Assembly: GCA_048499455.1 (NCBI GenBank)
Contig: JASNZV010000029.1
Location: forward strand, 6,971 to 70,970
Source of the DNA: CFX5 sp023384495
Lineage (GTDB): Bacteria > Chloroflexota > Anaerolineae > Caldilineales > Caldilineaceae
Direction of reading: 5' to 3'
DNA: 64,000 bases
The notes under the pieces were generated by a model. That model saw only the letters and a program-made list of their open reading frames with translations, did no database searches and was not told the DNA's origin. The position numbers and the translations under genes were made by a program. The first letter of the stretch is position 1. Each line of letters starts with the position of its first letter. Positions 9,862 to 18,797 of the stretch are shown piece after piece.

Positions 9862-10785
9862 ATGATTGATTTCGTCGCCTACTCCATCATCGTCGATGAT
9901 CTGGTCTTCCCCGATGGCCGCACACAGCTGGGGGTGCTGGGCGGCAGCGGGCCACAGACCGCGTTTGGCATGAAGCTGTGGGCCGACAGCGTGGGGCTGG
10001 TGGGCGGCGTAGGCTACAACTTCCCCGCCGTGGCGTGGGCGTGGCTTGCCCAGATGGAGATCGACACCGCCGGCATTCGCGTCTATCCGCAGCACCCCAC
10101 CCTACGGGCCTGGCAGATCTTCGAAGAAGATGGCCGGCGCACCCAGGTATGGCGCAGCCAGGGCCAGGCCATCCCCGACCAGTTGGCGCTCCGCTACGAG
10201 GATCTGCCGCCGAGCTATCGCACCGCCCGCGGCTTCCACTACGGCGTCCATCCCGACCATCCCAACCTGGCCATTGCCCACGCGTTGCGCGACCAGGGCG
10301 TCGTTGTCGGCATTGAGCCCTTCAAGCACGCCGACCATCGCCTCAGCGATGCCGAACTCCGCGCACTGGTCAGCGCAGCCCCGATCTTTTCGCCCAACCT
10401 CTACGAAGTCGAGACGATGATCGGCCCCCGCGAACCGCTGGCGCAGGCGCACCGCCTCGCCGCCGCCGGCGCGGCGATCGTTGCGCTGCGGCTGGGCGCC
10501 GACGGCTCACTCGTCCACCTTGCCGAGACGGGCGAGATGTGGCGCATCCCGACCTACCCAGCTACGGTGGTCGACGCCTGCGGCGCGGGCAACGCCTACT
10601 GCGGCGGCTGTCTTGCCGGCTGGGTGCAGACGGGCGACTTGCGGCTGGCCGGGTTATACGGCGCCGTCTCCGCCAGTTTCCTGGTGGAACAGGTGGGCCT
10701 GCCCCCTGCGGAACTGCCTGCCCAACGGGCCGAGGCCCAGCGGCGATTGGCGGCCCTGCAACCCCGGGCGGAGCGGATTGCCTGA
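9862..10785 (+). CDS. PfkB-family carbohydrate kinase, MAK32-like, catalytic Asp replaced by Asn
   Basis: A 307-aa ribokinase-fold protein. The N-terminal glycine region TQLGVLGGSGPQTAFGMKLW and the C-terminal PfkB signature region VVDACGAGNAYCGGCLAGW are both present. In most active members the second motif is DTxGAGD, whose final Asp is the catalytic base; here residue 244 is Asn. From memory, the MAK32-like branch also carries Asn here, and the GVLGG start also fits that branch. It follows the second nucleoside hydrolase, so ribose or nucleoside phosphorylation is the natural guess, but the Asn leaves activity open. Confidence 0.82.
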   Translation: MIDFVAYSIIVDDLVFPDGRTQLGVLGGSGPQTAFGMKLWADSVGLVGGVGYNFPAVAWAWLAQMEIDTAGIRVYPQHPTLRAWQIFEEDGRRTQVWRSQGQAIPDQLALRYEDLPPSYRTARGFHYGVHPDHPNLAIAHALRDQGVVVGIEPFKHADHRLSDAELRALVSAAPIFSPNLYEVETMIGPREPLAQAHRLAAAGAAIVALRLGADGSLVHLAETGEMWRIPTYPATVVDACGAGNAYCGGCLAGWVQTGDLRLAGLYGAVSASFLVEQVGLPPAELPAQRAEAQRRLAALQPRAERIA

Positions 10786-10947
10786 GTGCCCGTCAATCGC
10801 CGGGCCAACCATTCCCCATAGCTCAACACGCCCAAAACAGACACATCCCACTTAAATGGTACAGAACAGGCGGTTCTGCTGACGCAGAAATTGCGCAAGC
10901 GAGAGCAACATCGGTTTGGAGGGCTTTCGAAGTTTGTCATATCATCA

Positions 10948-10973
10948 CATAATGATATAATGATTTAATTATG
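10948..10973. promoter_or_regulatory. Candidate ArsR operator in AT-rich promoter region
   Basis: An AT-rich island in GC-rich DNA holds CATAATGATATAATGATTTA followed by ATTATG. The outer CATAAT/ATTATG arms are reverse complements, and ATAATGAT occurs twice directly. ArsR/SmtB repressors bind such imperfect palindromes; it lies 49 nt before the arsR-type start. Confidence 0.5.
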
Positions 10974-11021
10974 TATGCTAGTATCAATCACATGCTGCAA
11001 TGAACTGGAGGTTTACCTACG

Positions 11022-11390
11022 ATGCTCATGTTCGCCGAATCGACGGCGGTCGCCTTGCAGGCCCGCTTCTTTCGCGGCTTTTCCGACCCGTCGCGCCTGG
11101 CCATTCTCGAGGCGCTGCGCGCCGGCCCCATGACCGTGGGAGAGATTGTGGAAGCCACCCGGCTGGGGCAATCGAATGTTTCCAATCATCTGAGCTGTTT
11201 GCGCGATTGCGGGCTCGTGGTCGCCGAACAACAGGGCCGCTACAACATCTACGCCCTGAGCGACCCGCGCGTCGAGCAACTCATGCGCCTGGCCGACGAG
11301 TTGCTCGCCGATGTTGCTCGTGGCGTCTACACCTGCACGCGCCTGCGCGCGCTTTCAGAGGGCCAGACCAATGACGCAGCCCACAACTGA
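11022..11390 (+). CDS. ArsR/SmtB-family metal-responsive repressor
   Basis: A 122-aa winged-helix regulator. LRAGPMTVGEIVEATRLGQSNVSNHLSCLRDCGLVVAEQQGRYNIYAL is the full ArsR helix-turn-helix and wing. The recognition helix is QSNVSNHLSCLRDCGL, with Cys residues in it as in CadC/CmtR-like sensors, and another Cys lies near the C terminus (VYTCTRL). These could bind a thiophilic metal and release the DNA. It overlaps the P1B ATPase start by 20 nt (11371), so the two form one transcript under its own control. Confidence 0.9.
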   Translation: MLMFAESTAVALQARFFRGFSDPSRLAILEALRAGPMTVGEIVEATRLGQSNVSNHLSCLRDCGLVVAEQQGRYNIYALSDPRVEQLMRLADELLADVARGVYTCTRLRALSEGQTNDAAHN

Positions 11391-13503
11391 ACTTACAACC
11401 ATCGAGACGCCCATCCTGGGCATGGATTGCAACGAGTGCGCCCGCCATGTGCAGGGCGCACTCGCGGCGCTGCCCGGCGTGGCGGAGGTGGATGTGCTGC
11501 TTGGGGCGCAGAAGGCGGTGATCCGCCTGGATGCAGCCCAGGTTACGTGGCCGGAAATCCGGCGCGCCGTGGAGCAAGCCGGCTATCGCGCGCCCGCGCG
11601 CCACGAAGCCCTACCGGCCAGCCACGATGCCGCAACGCCCATACATGCGCCCGATGGCTACGCCCGGCAAGTGGCGACGCTGCTCACCCTCGTGGTGGGG
11701 GCTGTGCTCTTCATTGTCGTCATTGGTGAATGGCTGGGGTTCTTCGATGCGCTGACCGAACGCATTCCGGCGTGGCTGGGGCTGCTCTTTGTCGTAGCCG
11801 GCGGCTGGCCCATCTTTGTCAATGTGGCGCGCGCCACGCGACGAGGCCAGATCATCGCGCACACGTTGATGACGCTGGGCGTGATCGCGGCGCTGGCCGT
11901 GGGCGACTGGATGACCGCCGCGGTCGTGGTCTTTCTCATGCGCGTGGGCCAGTACACCGAACAGTTCACCGCCGAGGGCGCCCGCCGCGCCGTGAAAGAG
12001 CTGGCGCTGCTCGCGCCGCAGACGGCCCGTATCGAGCGCGACGGCGTCGAGGTGGAGGCGCCGGTTTCCACCGTGCAGATCGGTGATATCATAGTCGTGC
12101 GGCCAGGGGAAACGATACCCGTCGATGGCGAAGTGCTTACCGGCCACGCCACCATCGACCAGGCCGCCATCACCGGCGAATCGCTGCCTGTCGATGTGGG
12201 AACGGGCGACCGGGTCTATGCCGCCACCATTGCCCAACTCGGCAGCCTCCGCATCCGCACAGCGCGAGTTGGGGATGAGACGACCTTTGGCCACGTCGTG
12301 AGGCTGGTGGAACAGGCCGAGAGCCGGCGCGGCGAGGTGCAACGCTTCGCCGACCGGTTCAGCGGCTACTACTTGCCGGTGGTAGCGGGGATCGCCGCAC
12401 TCACGCTGCTCATCGGGCGCGACCCGCTGGCCACGGCGGCGGTGCTCGTGGTGGCCTGCTCCTGTTCTATCGCACTGGCGACTCCCATCGCCATGCTGGC
12501 GTCGATCGGCGCATCGGCAAAACGGGGCTTGCTGATCCGCGGCGGTAAGGTTATCGAGACACTCGCGCGCGCCGATGTGTTGCTGGTGGACAAGACCGGC
12601 ACGCTCACCACCGGAGCGCCACAGATCACCGATGTGATTCCGCTCAACGGGCGCACAGCCAATGAGGTGTTGGCGCTGGCCGCGTCCGTCGAACGCTATT
12701 CGGAGCACCCGCTTGCCGCCGCCGTAAGCCGCGCCGCCGTGACGCAGCAGGTCGCGCCCATGGCTGTCCAGGAATTTACCGCCGTTCCTGGCCATGGCGC
12801 ATGCGCCCTGATCGATGGCGTCCACGTACAGGTGGGCAACCGGCGCTTTGTGGGTGAACATGTTGCGCTTCCTGATGCAGGCGCCTTGGCGAGCCAGGGG
12901 AAAAGTCTGCTCTTTGTCAGTTGCGACAATGAACCCGTAGGCCTGCTGGCCGCATCGGACACCCCACGCGCCGATGCGCACACCGCGCTGGCCGCCGTGA
13001 GGCGCCTCGGCATCAGCCATATCGAGCTGCTTACCGGGGATCACGAAGCCGCAGCCGCAATGCTGGCCGACCAACTGGGCATCGCCTATCGCGCAAATCT
13101 GCTGCCACAAGAGAAGATCGCTATCGTCCAGGCCTATCAGGCGCAGGGGCGCACTGTCATCATGGTGGGGGATGGTGTCAACGATGCGCCAGCGCTGGCC
13201 CAGGCCGATGTAGGCGTCGCCATGGCCCATGCCGGTGCAGACATCGCCGTCGAGGCGGCCCATGTGGTGCTCATGCGCGAGGATTGGTCGCTAATCCCCG
13301 AACTGTTGCAGACTGCCCGGCGCACGATGGGCGTGGTCAAGCTCAACCTGGGCTTTACCGCCGTTTACAATCTGGTGGGGCTGAGCCTGGCCGCCTTTGG
13401 CTTTCTACCACCAATCCTGGCCGCCGCAGCCCAATCGATCCCCGACCTGGGAATCCTGGCGAACTCGGCGCGCTTGCTACGTGGGCCGAAAATGTCGCGG
13501 TAA
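11371..13503 (+). CDS. P1B-type heavy-metal-transporting ATPase with CSC motif
   Basis: A 710-aa efflux pump. Domain order: N-terminal HMA domain with GMDCNEC (Cys20, Cys23), membrane helices, actuator with TGES, then transmembrane motif CSC at 363-365 (ACSCSIALATP), DKTGT phosphorylation site (Asp407), HP motif in YSEHPLAAAV, and GDGVNDAPALAQADVGVAM near the end. The usual metal-gate motif is CPC; here the Pro is Ser. From memory, CSC marks a minor P1B subgroup of unknown substrate. ATG 11371 gives the usual short lead to the HMA domain; an upstream in-frame start at 11311 is rejected. It is paired with the overlapping ArsR-type sensor. Confidence 0.93.
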   Translation: MTQPTTELTTIETPILGMDCNECARHVQGALAALPGVAEVDVLLGAQKAVIRLDAAQVTWPEIRRAVEQAGYRAPARHEALPASHDAATPIHAPDGYARQVATLLTLVVGAVLFIVVIGEWLGFFDALTERIPAWLGLLFVVAGGWPIFVNVARATRRGQIIAHTLMTLGVIAALAVGDWMTAAVVVFLMRVGQYTEQFTAEGARRAVKELALLAPQTARIERDGVEVEAPVSTVQIGDIIVVRPGETIPVDGEVLTGHATIDQAAITGESLPVDVGTGDRVYAATIAQLGSLRIRTARVGDETTFGHVVRLVEQAESRRGEVQRFADRFSGYYLPVVAGIAALTLLIGRDPLATAAVLVVACSCSIALATPIAMLASIGASAKRGLLIRGGKVIETLARADVLLVDKTGTLTTGAPQITDVIPLNGRTANEVLALAASVERYSEHPLAAAVSRAAVTQQVAPMAVQEFTAVPGHGACALIDGVHVQVGNRRFVGEHVALPDAGALASQGKSLLFVSCDNEPVGLLAASDTPRADAHTALAAVRRLGISHIELLTGDHEAAAAMLADQLGIAYRANLLPQEKIAIVQAYQAQGRTVIMVGDGVNDAPALAQADVGVAMAHAGADIAVEAAHVVLMREDWSLIPELLQTARRTMGVVKLNLGFTAVYNLVGLSLAAFGFLPPILAAAAQSIPDLGILANSARLLRGPKMSR

Positions 13504-13668
13504 GGGGCATCGAGGCAATCAGACGGTACTTGTTGCCCCCGATCCCAATATTGAAAGCGACTAACTCTCCTACCACGTCTGCGGAGGGAACGGTTGCACG
13601 TAGTTCTGCAAAGTTGCCAAAGGTCGACTGATCCACGATCTTAGAGCTGCGGGTCAATTTGAAGCGCA

Positions 13669-13876
13669 AATGATTAATTCACCTTACGCACCGGGCAACA
13701 CCCCCTCATCCGCCGGTCCCTTCTCCCCCCAAACGAGGGAGAAGGGGAAAACACCTTTCTTCTGTGTAATTTTGGCGGCTTTGCCGCCAAAATTGCACGA
13801 CTTGGCCAATTCTCCGTCCCTGGGGTCGGATTAGGGGCAGGGGAAATCATTCACTGCGTAAGATGAATGATTAACC
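13669..13876. mobile_element. MITE-like element with terminal inverted repeats
   Basis: About 205 bp lie between a left end reading TTAATTCACCTTACGCA (near 13674-13690) and a right end reading TGCGTAAGATGAATGATTAA (13855-13874), which is its near reverse complement. It holds two internal hairpins: one from the CCTTCTCCC...GGGAGAAGG pair (about 13720-13747) and a perfect one at 13768-13794. No protein is encoded. Related TGCGTAAG ends occur near 52090 and 63700-63800. No target-site duplication was established. Confidence 0.45.
13768..13794. repeat. Perfect 12-bp hairpin
   Basis: AATTTTGGCGGC, a TTT loop, then GCCGCCAAAATT. There is no T tract after it on either strand beyond its own arms. 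It lies inside the MITE-like element. Confidence 0.75.
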
Positions 13877-14110
13877 AGGCACTGTATACGGGAACCGTGG
13901 CCCCTGATCTCGGGTTTCAGTTGCCTTGAGTAAATCCTCAATCTGTTCGATCCTCGTCGCTTGACTCTTGTCAACCGTACAGACCCACTTTTTGCCTTTC
14001 GATTCAAAATGAAACCCCAGTTCCTTAAGACGAACACGCATCCGATATCCGCTCAATACAGAAAAGATCACCATTCCATTGTCAGAATCTATCCTCTTCA
14101 TCCAATGCAT
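13871..14110 (-). CDS. Small protein of unknown function
   Basis: A 79-aa protein with GGGAGG spaced 9 nt before its ATG, so probably translated. It reads as an alpha/beta domain: MRVRLKELGFHFESKGKKWVCTVDKS, followed by a helix ATRIEQIEDLLKATE. The 'LGFHFE...KKWVC' pattern resembles small domains that take in a nuclease or helicase partner, but no family is assigned. The last 15 residues overlap the right end of the MITE-like element, so the C terminus may have been altered by it. Confidence 0.5.
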   Translation of the reverse strand: MHWMKRIDSDNGMVIFSVLSGYRMRVRLKELGFHFESKGKKWVCTVDKSQATRIEQIEDLLKATETRDQGPRFPYTVPG

Positions 14111-14184
14111 AGCCTGGAACCTCCCGAATTCATAGAGTTTTTTCTGGAACGATGAACCGCCACACTGTAGCGAACAAGCGGGTC

Positions 14185-14218
14185 GGCCCCGACCCCGATC
14201 CGTTCTGGGGTCGGGGGC
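14185..14218 (-). terminator. Candidate terminator hairpin after the 1381-aa surface protein gene
   Basis: An 11-of-12-bp stem, GCCCCCGACCCC pairing with GGGGTCGGGGCC on the - strand, lies 30 nt downstream of the stop at 14248. There is no clear T tract, so termination strength is uncertain. Confidence 0.4.
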
Positions 14219-14247
14219 TCTGACCGCGAATTCCCAACGCTACGCAG

Positions 14248-17200
14248 CTACCTCACCACCCAGGGCAAGAGCAGGCGATGCGTGCGTGTAACCGGCTCGT
14301 CCTCTTCATCCAGCGATGTGGGATGGAGCACTTCCACATGGGCGCTTGCTTCGAGCACGATTGCACTGACTGCCTGGCCTGCGGTTACACCGTCGGCGCG
14401 CAGCTCGGCTACGATGACCACGGCGGCGTCGCTGAGTTCAGCCGGCTCCGCGATGAGAAGGGCAAAGTTCACTGTCTCATCGGTGTAGGCAGCCAGCTCA
14501 CCAATCGTGTAACGACAGAGAGCGCCCGCAGTGCCAACACACTGCCAGCCGGGGGAACTGGCGGCAGCATGGAAACGCGTGGCCCTCGGCACATACACGA
14601 TAATCTCCACGCCCGTGGCGGAGATTGGCCCCAGGTTTTGGTAGCGCAGTGTGTAGGTCAGCACCTGCATAGTGCCAGGCGCGAGCATCAATGACGGCTG
14701 GGACGCGCGCAGATCAAAGAGCAATCGAGCAGGCGCATCGGTGTCGTTGCTTTCACCGGGGGCTTCGGCTTCGGGCGCTTCATCGACGGGTTCGCCGTCT
14801 ACGGAATCGCCGCTGTCTGGTTCGTCGTCTGGTTCGTCGCCGGCTGGATCATCTTGATCGGGTCCACCACTGGTTGGCTCTTCATCACCCAGTTCCTCAC
14901 CTTCGGGCAGACCGTCGACCGGTCCGTTTTCGGTCGATTCTACCCGCGCCAGGCCTACATCGACCGCTTCGAGATGTTCGCTTGGGCCCAGTGTGATGGG
15001 GCCTGTCCGCCCGGTGAACGGATTTACATCGCTGTCGATGGCGGCATCGTCCACCGCATGTTGCGCTGTGAAGGTGTAGCCCTCTGGCAAGGAAAAGCCG
15101 ACCATATAATCGCCGGGGAGAAGGCGAACAAACCGGTAATATCCCTCTTGGCTGGTCACCGTCTGGGTGATGATCTCGCCTACTTGATCGAACAGCTGCA
15201 CCATCACTTCGCTCAGGCCGGGTTCCTCTGCGCCTTGCACACCATCGCGGTCTTCGTCAAGCCAGACCCGATCCCCCAGGCTGCCAAAGTGGTCGTTGTT
15301 GCTGACCGTGCAGAGCGCCTGCTTTCCAGGCGTAAGGACAATGACGCCCGCATCATCGCAGTCGCCGCCATAGTGGGGGGTGTAGCCGGGCGGGCCAGCC
15401 GCTTTTACGGTGTAAATACCCGGCGGCAGCGAGAGAGGCTCACCCGCTATCGCCGATTGGCTGTTGACAAACAGCAAGAACTCGGCCTCGGAAGCCAGAC
15501 CGCCGTCATCGTTCACCACGGTGCTCGCCACCGTCAACACCGGCGGCGTTGCGCGCTCGGCAAAGGCGCAGGTGATTGTCTCGCCCGCGGCTGCGGTCAC
15601 CGCGACTGTGTGCGAATCAATCGACACATCACCTGTCGCTGTGCCGGTTTCTTCAACGCTGCACGTGATCGAGTCCAGCAGCCAGCCGTCAATTGGGGCG
15701 ACGGTAAAGGTGTACACGCTGCCGGCGCGCAGGTGCGGAAAGGTCATGCTGTTGACACGGCTGGAATCGGGCGCATCGACCAGCACAAAGCTGGCCGCTA
15801 TACTGGTGGTGAAGGTGAACCACTGGGCCAACTGCGGCTCTGCCAGCAAGACAATCTCGACAACGCCATAGCCGGCGCCGGTGTAGTAGCTTGCCACCGT
15901 TGCGCTCACCGCCGACGACGGTCCTACCAGCGGCGTCGCTATGACCTCGGCATCGGTGGCCTGTAGCCCCAGCTCGGCCACGCCGGCCACGGTGCAGACA
16001 GCCATCTCACCCGGCAGCAACACCTCAGGTAGCGCGCCCTCCAGGCAATTCGAGCTTGGTGCGCGATCCACAACAAGATGCAAACCGGCGAGGCTGACAT
16101 TGCCGGTATTCACAACGGTATAGGTCCACATGAGAGGATTGCCAGAATCGATAGTGGGGCCAGGGGATTGACCGCTGTCCTCGCCGTTGATGAGGGCGCC
16201 CAATTCGATGCGGGGCGCGGCCACAAAGACCGTGGTTTCCGCGTAGTTGTTGGCCAGGTCAGTGTCGCCCGCCGTGTCGAGGGTTGCGCCGATCGCAACG
16301 GGACCGGCCATATCGATGGCTGTCTCCGCAACGAATGTGATGTACCCGGTTACGCCCTCCGGCAGGCGATCGACACGCCACTGGGGCGCTGTAGCCAACG
16401 ATGTAGCCGTCGGGTCCGAGGCGATGGTTTCAAGGAAGCGGAAACCCTCGGGCAGACGGGCGCTCACCGTGATGGGGCCTGTATCAAACCCGCTGACAAG
16501 GTTGCTGTAGGCCACAGTGTAGGTCAGGAATTCACCAGCGCGCACGGCTGCCGGCTCAACCGACACGGCAATCGAGAGGTCAGGCGCGGCGCAGACGGTA
16601 GGCCCGATAAAGCTCAGATATTCGGTGCCGCCATTACATGTGCCGCCATCCCCTCCCTCACAGACCACATTGGGGCCATCGCTGGGGCCGGCGCCCGAGT
16701 GGTCATCATCGCCTACAGCCACCAACATCTGAGTAACACGCCGCTGCGGATCATCGCTGACAAAGCCCACCCACCGTGTGGAGCTGTTACCGCAACCATC
16801 TGCATCCGTAGCAGCATTGGGGCCACCACAGAAGGCAACATCGCCCCCTGCGTTCAATGGCCACGCAGGAGGTGGGGCGCTGGTTGAGAGCCAGGGCCCG
16901 CTGGGGGCCATTGTGGGTTCAATCGGCGCCTCTTGCATGGAGCCATCTTCGAAGAAGAGGCGGAGATAGGCCTGGGCGCCGCCGCTGCCTGTTCCTCCAC
17001 CAGCGCCATCTCGATAGTAGTCGACGCCAAAGGGCTTGGTTTCGAGATCGCCAAACCAGGCGCCAAACGCCGATACGGGCTTGCTAAACGTAAAGAGGAC
17101 GGCATTGGGGTTGCTGTTGCTGCCGCGCAGGTTGCCGGCGTCGTTATAATAGCAGCCAGGGATGCCATTCGGGCGTGGCGCGCCATCTTGCAAGGTGGCG

Positions 17201-18393
17201 CCGCCGTTGCAGCCGTCGCCGTGGCCGCTGGCCCAGGCATCCGCACTGCCGAGCGGGTGGCCATCCATATTGCGCAACGTATAGCTGATCGTCAACCCGG
17301 AACCGAGTACAGTGGGCAAAATGCAATCGCCTTCACGGTCGCCGCACTGGACGCTCTTGGCCTCTTGTAGTACGCCGGTAATCAAGTTCGGGCAGCTTGA
17401 CGCCTCCTGCGCCGCTGCGCGCCAGAAGTCATCTTGGGCGTCCACCACGGCCCGGCTGTGGAGTTCTTCGGCGCTGATGAAGAGCGCAGCCGCCGCGGTG
17501 GGCGTATAGGCAACGGCAAATTGCCATGAATAGTCATCTGCCAGGGGGTCTTGGACTTCATCGGTGTCGAGCACCATAGAAGCAGGTAGAGTCACACCAC
17601 ATGTCTCCCCACCAATGAAATCAGCATGTGGAAGCAAAAACGAGTTCTCACCTTGGGGAATGGGCGTCACACGTTGCAAGCCACTCTTCGTGCATTCAAT
17701 GGACGCTTGCCCTTTCACGGTCACCGCCTTGGAAAAGGTGACGAGCATCTGGGCATCCCGCGCCACATCATAGCGGCCATCCGCTGGTTCAACGCTCAAC
17801 ACACGCGGAAGCGCGCTAAAGAACTGCCCCGCATTGAGCAACCCGGGCGAGGCCGGCGTCGGGCCGTCCCAGATGAATTCATCCATACATGCGCCAATGC
17901 CGGTTCGCTGGAGCGAGTGGCCTACCGGCGAATTGGTTCCTTCGGCCACACCGATATCAGGCAACACAAGGCCCACGGCGGGGCCGCTGGTGGCCTCAAA
18001 GGAGCCTTCATAGCTGATCAGGTCGCGCACGGCGCCCATGTCATCCACCAACGCGACGCCATCGGGCGAACCATTTTGAATGCCAGCTGCGATAAAGGCC
18101 AGTGCGCCCATGCCCTCACGTTCAGCAGGGATAACGCCATCCAATTGAATAGGCAAGCCATACGGCCTACCATCGTTGCCGTTGTAGAGCACCAGCGTCC
18201 ATCCACTCAGGTCTAGCCCGGCGGGACCGGCGATTTCGATGAATTCATCAACATCGGCGCCCACATTGTCGTAATGCAGCTCGTTGATGAAGACGGGTGT
18301 GGCGCACGCGGCTCGGGCGGCGTTGGGCGGGGCCAAAGCCGAGACGATCAGTGACAGGATAATGGCAAGCAAGATGTGGGTTTTGATCAACAT
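14248..18393 (-). CDS. Large secreted modular surface protein (LTD, Ig-like, DUF11, SdrD-B)
   Basis: A 1381-aa exported protein. Signal peptide residues 1-28 (LLAIILSLIVSALAPPNAARA). In order: lamin-tail domain (about 32-175, INELHYDNVGADVDEFIEIAG); a bacterial Ig-like domain (about 195-295, VLSVEPADGRYDVARDAQMLVTFS); a Cys-rich globular region; DUF11-like repeats (about 605-820, DLSIAVSVEPAAVRAGEFLTYTV); further beta domains; an SdrD-B type domain (about 1085-1185, SLGDRVWLDEDRDGVQGAEEPGL); a very acidic, Pro-rich linker (about 1195-1255); and a last DUF11. It ends LLLPWVVR, a short hydrophobic tag also seen in other secreted proteins here. Surface display or adhesion is inferred. Much of the middle has no family I recognise. 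Confidence 0.85.
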   Translation of the reverse strand: MLIKTHILLAIILSLIVSALAPPNAARAACATPVFINELHYDNVGADVDEFIEIAGPAGLDLSGWTLVLYNGNDGRPYGLPIQLDGVIPAEREGMGALAFIAAGIQNGSPDGVALVDDMGAVRDLISYEGSFEATSGPAVGLVLPDIGVAEGTNSPVGHSLQRTGIGACMDEFIWDGPTPASPGLLNAGQFFSALPRVLSVEPADGRYDVARDAQMLVTFSKAVTVKGQASIECTKSGLQRVTPIPQGENSFLLPHADFIGGETCGVTLPASMVLDTDEVQDPLADDYSWQFAVAYTPTAAAALFISAEELHSRAVVDAQDDFWRAAAQEASSCPNLITGVLQEAKSVQCGDREGDCILPTVLGSGLTISYTLRNMDGHPLGSADAWASGHGDGCNGGATLQDGAPRPNGIPGCYYNDAGNLRGSNSNPNAVLFTFSKPVSAFGAWFGDLETKPFGVDYYRDGAGGGTGSGGAQAYLRLFFEDGSMQEAPIEPTMAPSGPWLSTSAPPPAWPLNAGGDVAFCGGPNAATDADGCGNSSTRWVGFVSDDPQRRVTQMLVAVGDDDHSGAGPSDGPNVVCEGGDGGTCNGGTEYLSFIGPTVCAAPDLSIAVSVEPAAVRAGEFLTYTVAYSNLVSGFDTGPITVSARLPEGFRFLETIASDPTATSLATAPQWRVDRLPEGVTGYITFVAETAIDMAGPVAIGATLDTAGDTDLANNYAETTVFVAAPRIELGALINGEDSGQSPGPTIDSGNPLMWTYTVVNTGNVSLAGLHLVVDRAPSSNCLEGALPEVLLPGEMAVCTVAGVAELGLQATDAEVIATPLVGPSSAVSATVASYYTGAGYGVVEIVLLAEPQLAQWFTFTTSIAASFVLVDAPDSSRVNSMTFPHLRAGSVYTFTVAPIDGWLLDSITCSVEETGTATGDVSIDSHTVAVTAAAGETITCAFAERATPPVLTVASTVVNDDGGLASEAEFLLFVNSQSAIAGEPLSLPPGIYTVKAAGPPGYTPHYGGDCDDAGVIVLTPGKQALCTVSNNDHFGSLGDRVWLDEDRDGVQGAEEPGLSEVMVQLFDQVGEIITQTVTSQEGYYRFVRLLPGDYMVGFSLPEGYTFTAQHAVDDAAIDSDVNPFTGRTGPITLGPSEHLEAVDVGLARVESTENGPVDGLPEGEELGDEEPTSGGPDQDDPAGDEPDDEPDSGDSVDGEPVDEAPEAEAPGESNDTDAPARLLFDLRASQPSLMLAPGTMQVLTYTLRYQNLGPISATGVEIIVYVPRATRFHAAASSPGWQCVGTAGALCRYTIGELAAYTDETVNFALLIAEPAELSDAAVVIVAELRADGVTAGQAVSAIVLEASAHVEVLHPTSLDEEDEPVTRTHRLLLPWVVR

Positions 18394-18797
18394 AACGATA
18401 CCGGCGTAGACGCCCCTCCTTTAGCATAAGTGTTTGCGGAGCACGCATTCGGGACGGATGCGTGCTCTTCAAACGCAATGAAGATATGTATGGTGATTGC
18501 GACTGTCGTGGTGAAGCTATACTGCGGTTGCTTTGAAAGCCGGACTTTGCGAAGAGCCAACTCATTCAGGCGATTCCGGTTTTCAAACAGAGCTCAGTAT
18601 AGTGTGAGAGGAAGTGTAGTATGGCGTCCGCAGCAGCTCAATGGGCCAATGGTCACCGCATTGATCGGCGGAGTGACGCAGGCAGTCTCCGCCGGTTCGA
18701 ACGAGGAGTTGGGCGAATTGTCGCGGCGTAGCGAGGCCGCATCTACCATCGAATTGGTGATGAAATGGCGGCGCTCGCTACGCCAAATGTTGCAGCG
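18394..18797. other. Intergenic region holding a dispersed repeat copy
   Basis: Contains repeat copy A at 18522-18593 and a looser inverted repeat of GTAGCGAG...CTCGCTAC arms at about 18727-18784 that could end transcription of the leftward gene upstream of it. A + strand frame of 123 codons (18430-18801) crosses the repeat and lacks any protein-like pattern, so no gene is called. Confidence 0.5.
18522..18593 (+). repeat. Dispersed imperfect palindrome, copy A
   Basis: Shares CGGTTGCTTTGAAAGCCGGA, then TTTGCGAAG, and an end like CCGGTTTTCAAACAGAGC with copies at 55304-55376 (- strand) and 62184-62252 (+). The arms TTTGAAAgCCGGA and TCCGGttTTCAAA are near reverse complements, so each copy can form a hairpin of about 70 nt. 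Confidence 0.8.

Noticed and set aside
11611..13263. 550-codon open frame on the - strand
   Set aside because: It lies exactly opposite the P1B ATPase, is His/Gly/Arg-rich with no recognisable pattern, and arises from GC-rich codon bias.
16500..17400. Separate + strand genes opposite the 1381-aa protein
   Set aside because: Frames there have shadow composition and no ribosome sites; the - strand domains explain the sequence.
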